A DNA stretch of 15,983 nucleotides from Sulfurovaceae bacterium (GTDB lineage: Bacteria > Campylobacterota > Campylobacteria > Campylobacterales > Sulfurovaceae). Positions 14,771 through 15,983 of the stretch are shown here, in pieces (within the stretch, counting starts at the first letter, position 1; every line of letters begins with the position of its first letter). The stretch covers positions 1-15,983 of the forward strand of contig JAOZOG010000039.1 in assembly GCA_029933395.1 (NCBI GenBank). Reading direction: 5' to 3'. The position numbers were made by a program, and so were the translations under genes. Under the pieces are notes generated by a model. That model ran no database searches. It worked only from the letters and a program-made list of their open reading frames with translations, and was not told the DNA's origin.

Positions 14771-15925
14771 TCATCTCGCCATCAACTCATCCAGGTAGAC
14801 CACATCCACATCTGCCAGGAGATCCAGTGAACTTTTCAGTGTACGGAGTGTCATTGGGTGGGGATGACCGATGGCAATCGCATAGCCACGCTTTTTCGCT
14901 TTTTTGACAGCGATTTTCAGCTGTTTTCGTATCGGACCGGATGCCTGGATATTATCGATAAAAACATCCCGAAAGAGATAAAAATCCCCATACGCCTTTG
15001 CCACCCTCTTCCCCTTGCTTTTGGGGCTGGTCCGACTGTCGAGAAAGGTGAATCCCTCCTCCTTCAGAAGCCCATATACAGTATGCAATGCCTTGTAGTC
15101 GGAGGTAAAAACACTTCCGGTATGGTTGTTGGTATAGCGACAGCCGGGAAACCATTTTCGCAACGCTTTCACTCTGGTACGCATCTTCGCCCTGGAATCT
15201 CCAAGCGTCAGAGTGGCAGGCATCGCCCCCTGGGGATGATTTCCTGCCTGCATCGGAAAATGGACCATATAGTGCCTCAAACCCTTTGCCATCTGAACCG
15301 TCTTTGGTGAAAATTTCGAAGGCGGAAAAAGCGATGGGGTCAGCTTGAGCGGGATGGAGCGGATCTCCCTGAGTTCTTTAGGATTCGATACATCATCGAT
15401 GATGATTACCAGACGTGGATGAGCGGTACTGTTTTTTGCAGGGGAACTTACGTGGACTCGACTTTTTTTGGCCAAAGAAACAATCGGCTGCGTCTGCGTT
15501 TTTTTGGGCTCCGATGTGGCTTCTTCCTCATGCTTCATCTGCTTATCTGTCTCATCATAGGCACGCATCGCTGCTTCCCTCTGCTTCCTGATCTGCATTG
15601 CTGCAGAGGAGTATTTCTCTTTCTCCGCCTTTTGCGCCCTGTTTCTCTTCTCGTTTTTGGTAACTGTTTTTTTCTTTTCTGCGGCAGGGGTCTGCTTGAC
15701 AACTATATTTCTATTCGCAGAATCAGTGGAGTTCATCTCCTTATTCCAGTAATATACAACACCGGCAACAACAACCAGCCAAAAGAGAACGAAAGCGATC
15801 AGCAGATCTCTTTTTGCCCCTCCCCTCTTTTTGGCCCTGCTCTTTCGCCTTTTCTGAGGAGCCTTTTTGCGGGAAGTCGTTCTCTTTTTTGCAGTTGAAG
15901 TTTTTCGTTTTTTTTGAGAAGCCAT
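14771..15925 (-). CDS. Divergent polysaccharide deacetylase (YibQ/DUF610 type), membrane-anchored
   Basis: I start at the ATG at 15925 (384 residues); a TTG one codon earlier is also in frame. No clear SD is visible. The first 39 residues are about half Lys/Arg (KKRKTSTAKKRTTSRKKAPQ), followed by one transmembrane helix (about 40-60), making a cytoplasmic basic N-terminus and periplasmic bulk. A charged helical linker (80-140) precedes the catalytic-like domain (170-384): LVIIIDDVS, SIPLKLTPSLFPPS, HYMVHFPMQ, NNHTGSVFT, FTFLDSRTSP, RDVFIDN and IAIGHPHPMTL, which are the hallmarks of PF04748. Members keep the deacetylase fold and metal-like Asp/His residues, but their activity is unproven and they are often linked to cell-wall turnover with EnvC-type factors. 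Confidence 0.88.
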   Translation of the reverse strand: MASQKKRKTSTAKKRTTSRKKAPQKRRKSRAKKRGGAKRDLLIAFVLFWLVVVAGVVYYWNKEMNSTDSANRNIVVKQTPAAEKKKTVTKNEKRNRAQKAEKEKYSSAAMQIRKQREAAMRAYDETDKQMKHEEEATSEPKKTQTQPIVSLAKKSRVHVSSPAKNSTAHPRLVIIIDDVSNPKELREIRSIPLKLTPSLFPPSKFSPKTVQMAKGLRHYMVHFPMQAGNHPQGAMPATLTLGDSRAKMRTRVKALRKWFPGCRYTNNHTGSVFTSDYKALHTVYGLLKEEGFTFLDSRTSPKSKGKRVAKAYGDFYLFRDVFIDNIQASGPIRKQLKIAVKKAKKRGYAIAIGHPHPMTLRTLKSSLDLLADVDVVYLDELMAR

Positions 15926-15983
15926 CAAAATCGCTTTGTCAAAATAATATGCATAAAACTATAAAAATTCAAGATTTTTGTCG

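Overview
The window looks like chromosomal DNA of a Gram-negative bacterium of the Campylobacterota (Epsilonproteobacteria), perhaps a Sulfurovum/Sulfurimonas-like chemolithotroph. This is inferred from the mix of genes (a TetR-TolC efflux operon, many exported proteins, a very heme-rich c-type cytochrome, a short DprA), from moderate GC with AT-rich spacers, and from perfect TATAAT -10 boxes without clear -35 boxes. No marker gene fixes the genus. I saw no tRNA, rRNA, CRISPR array, transposase or integrase, and no gene-free stretch exceeds about 300 bases.

Left part (1-3123, all minus strand): a TolC-family outer-membrane efflux gene cut by the left edge is preceded by, and overlaps by 4 nt, a TetR repressor gene. 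Its promoter region carries a 19-bp near-perfect operator palindrome. A REPIN-like double inverted repeat follows, then an exported NodB-type polysaccharide deacetylase with a very basic C-terminal tail.

Middle (3263-8950): an exported HSL-type esterase (+); a tight operon of three small heat shock proteins (-), of which the last carries a signal peptide and should act in the periplasm; a divergent Crp/Fnr-family regulator without cysteines (+); an exported NagZ-like family 3 glycosidase (-); and a tandem pair of exported thioredoxin-like proteins with CPPC and CPYC active sites (+). The glycosidase and thioredoxin genes diverge from a spacer holding a 32-bp near-perfect palindrome built around two TATAAT boxes.

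Right part (9067-15983): dprA (-), a 12-heme membrane-anchored c-type cytochrome (+), a patatin-like phospholipase with a strand-rich C-terminal domain (+), and a divergent polysaccharide deacetylase (YibQ/DUF610 type, -) convergent with it.

Functionally the window is dominated by the cell envelope: efflux, peptidoglycan or glycan trimming (two deacetylase-fold proteins and a hexosaminidase), lipid/ester hydrolysis (HSL esterase, patatin), periplasmic protein quality control (exported Hsp20, thioredoxin-like proteins) and periplasmic electron transfer (12-heme cytochrome). The best candidates for something little described are the 12-heme cytochrome, the exported Hsp20 encoded with two cytoplasmic paralogues beside a Crp/Fnr regulator, the patatin C-terminal domain, and the thioredoxin pair with an unusual GHRCPxC active site. 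I did not find a clear-cut new multi-gene system.
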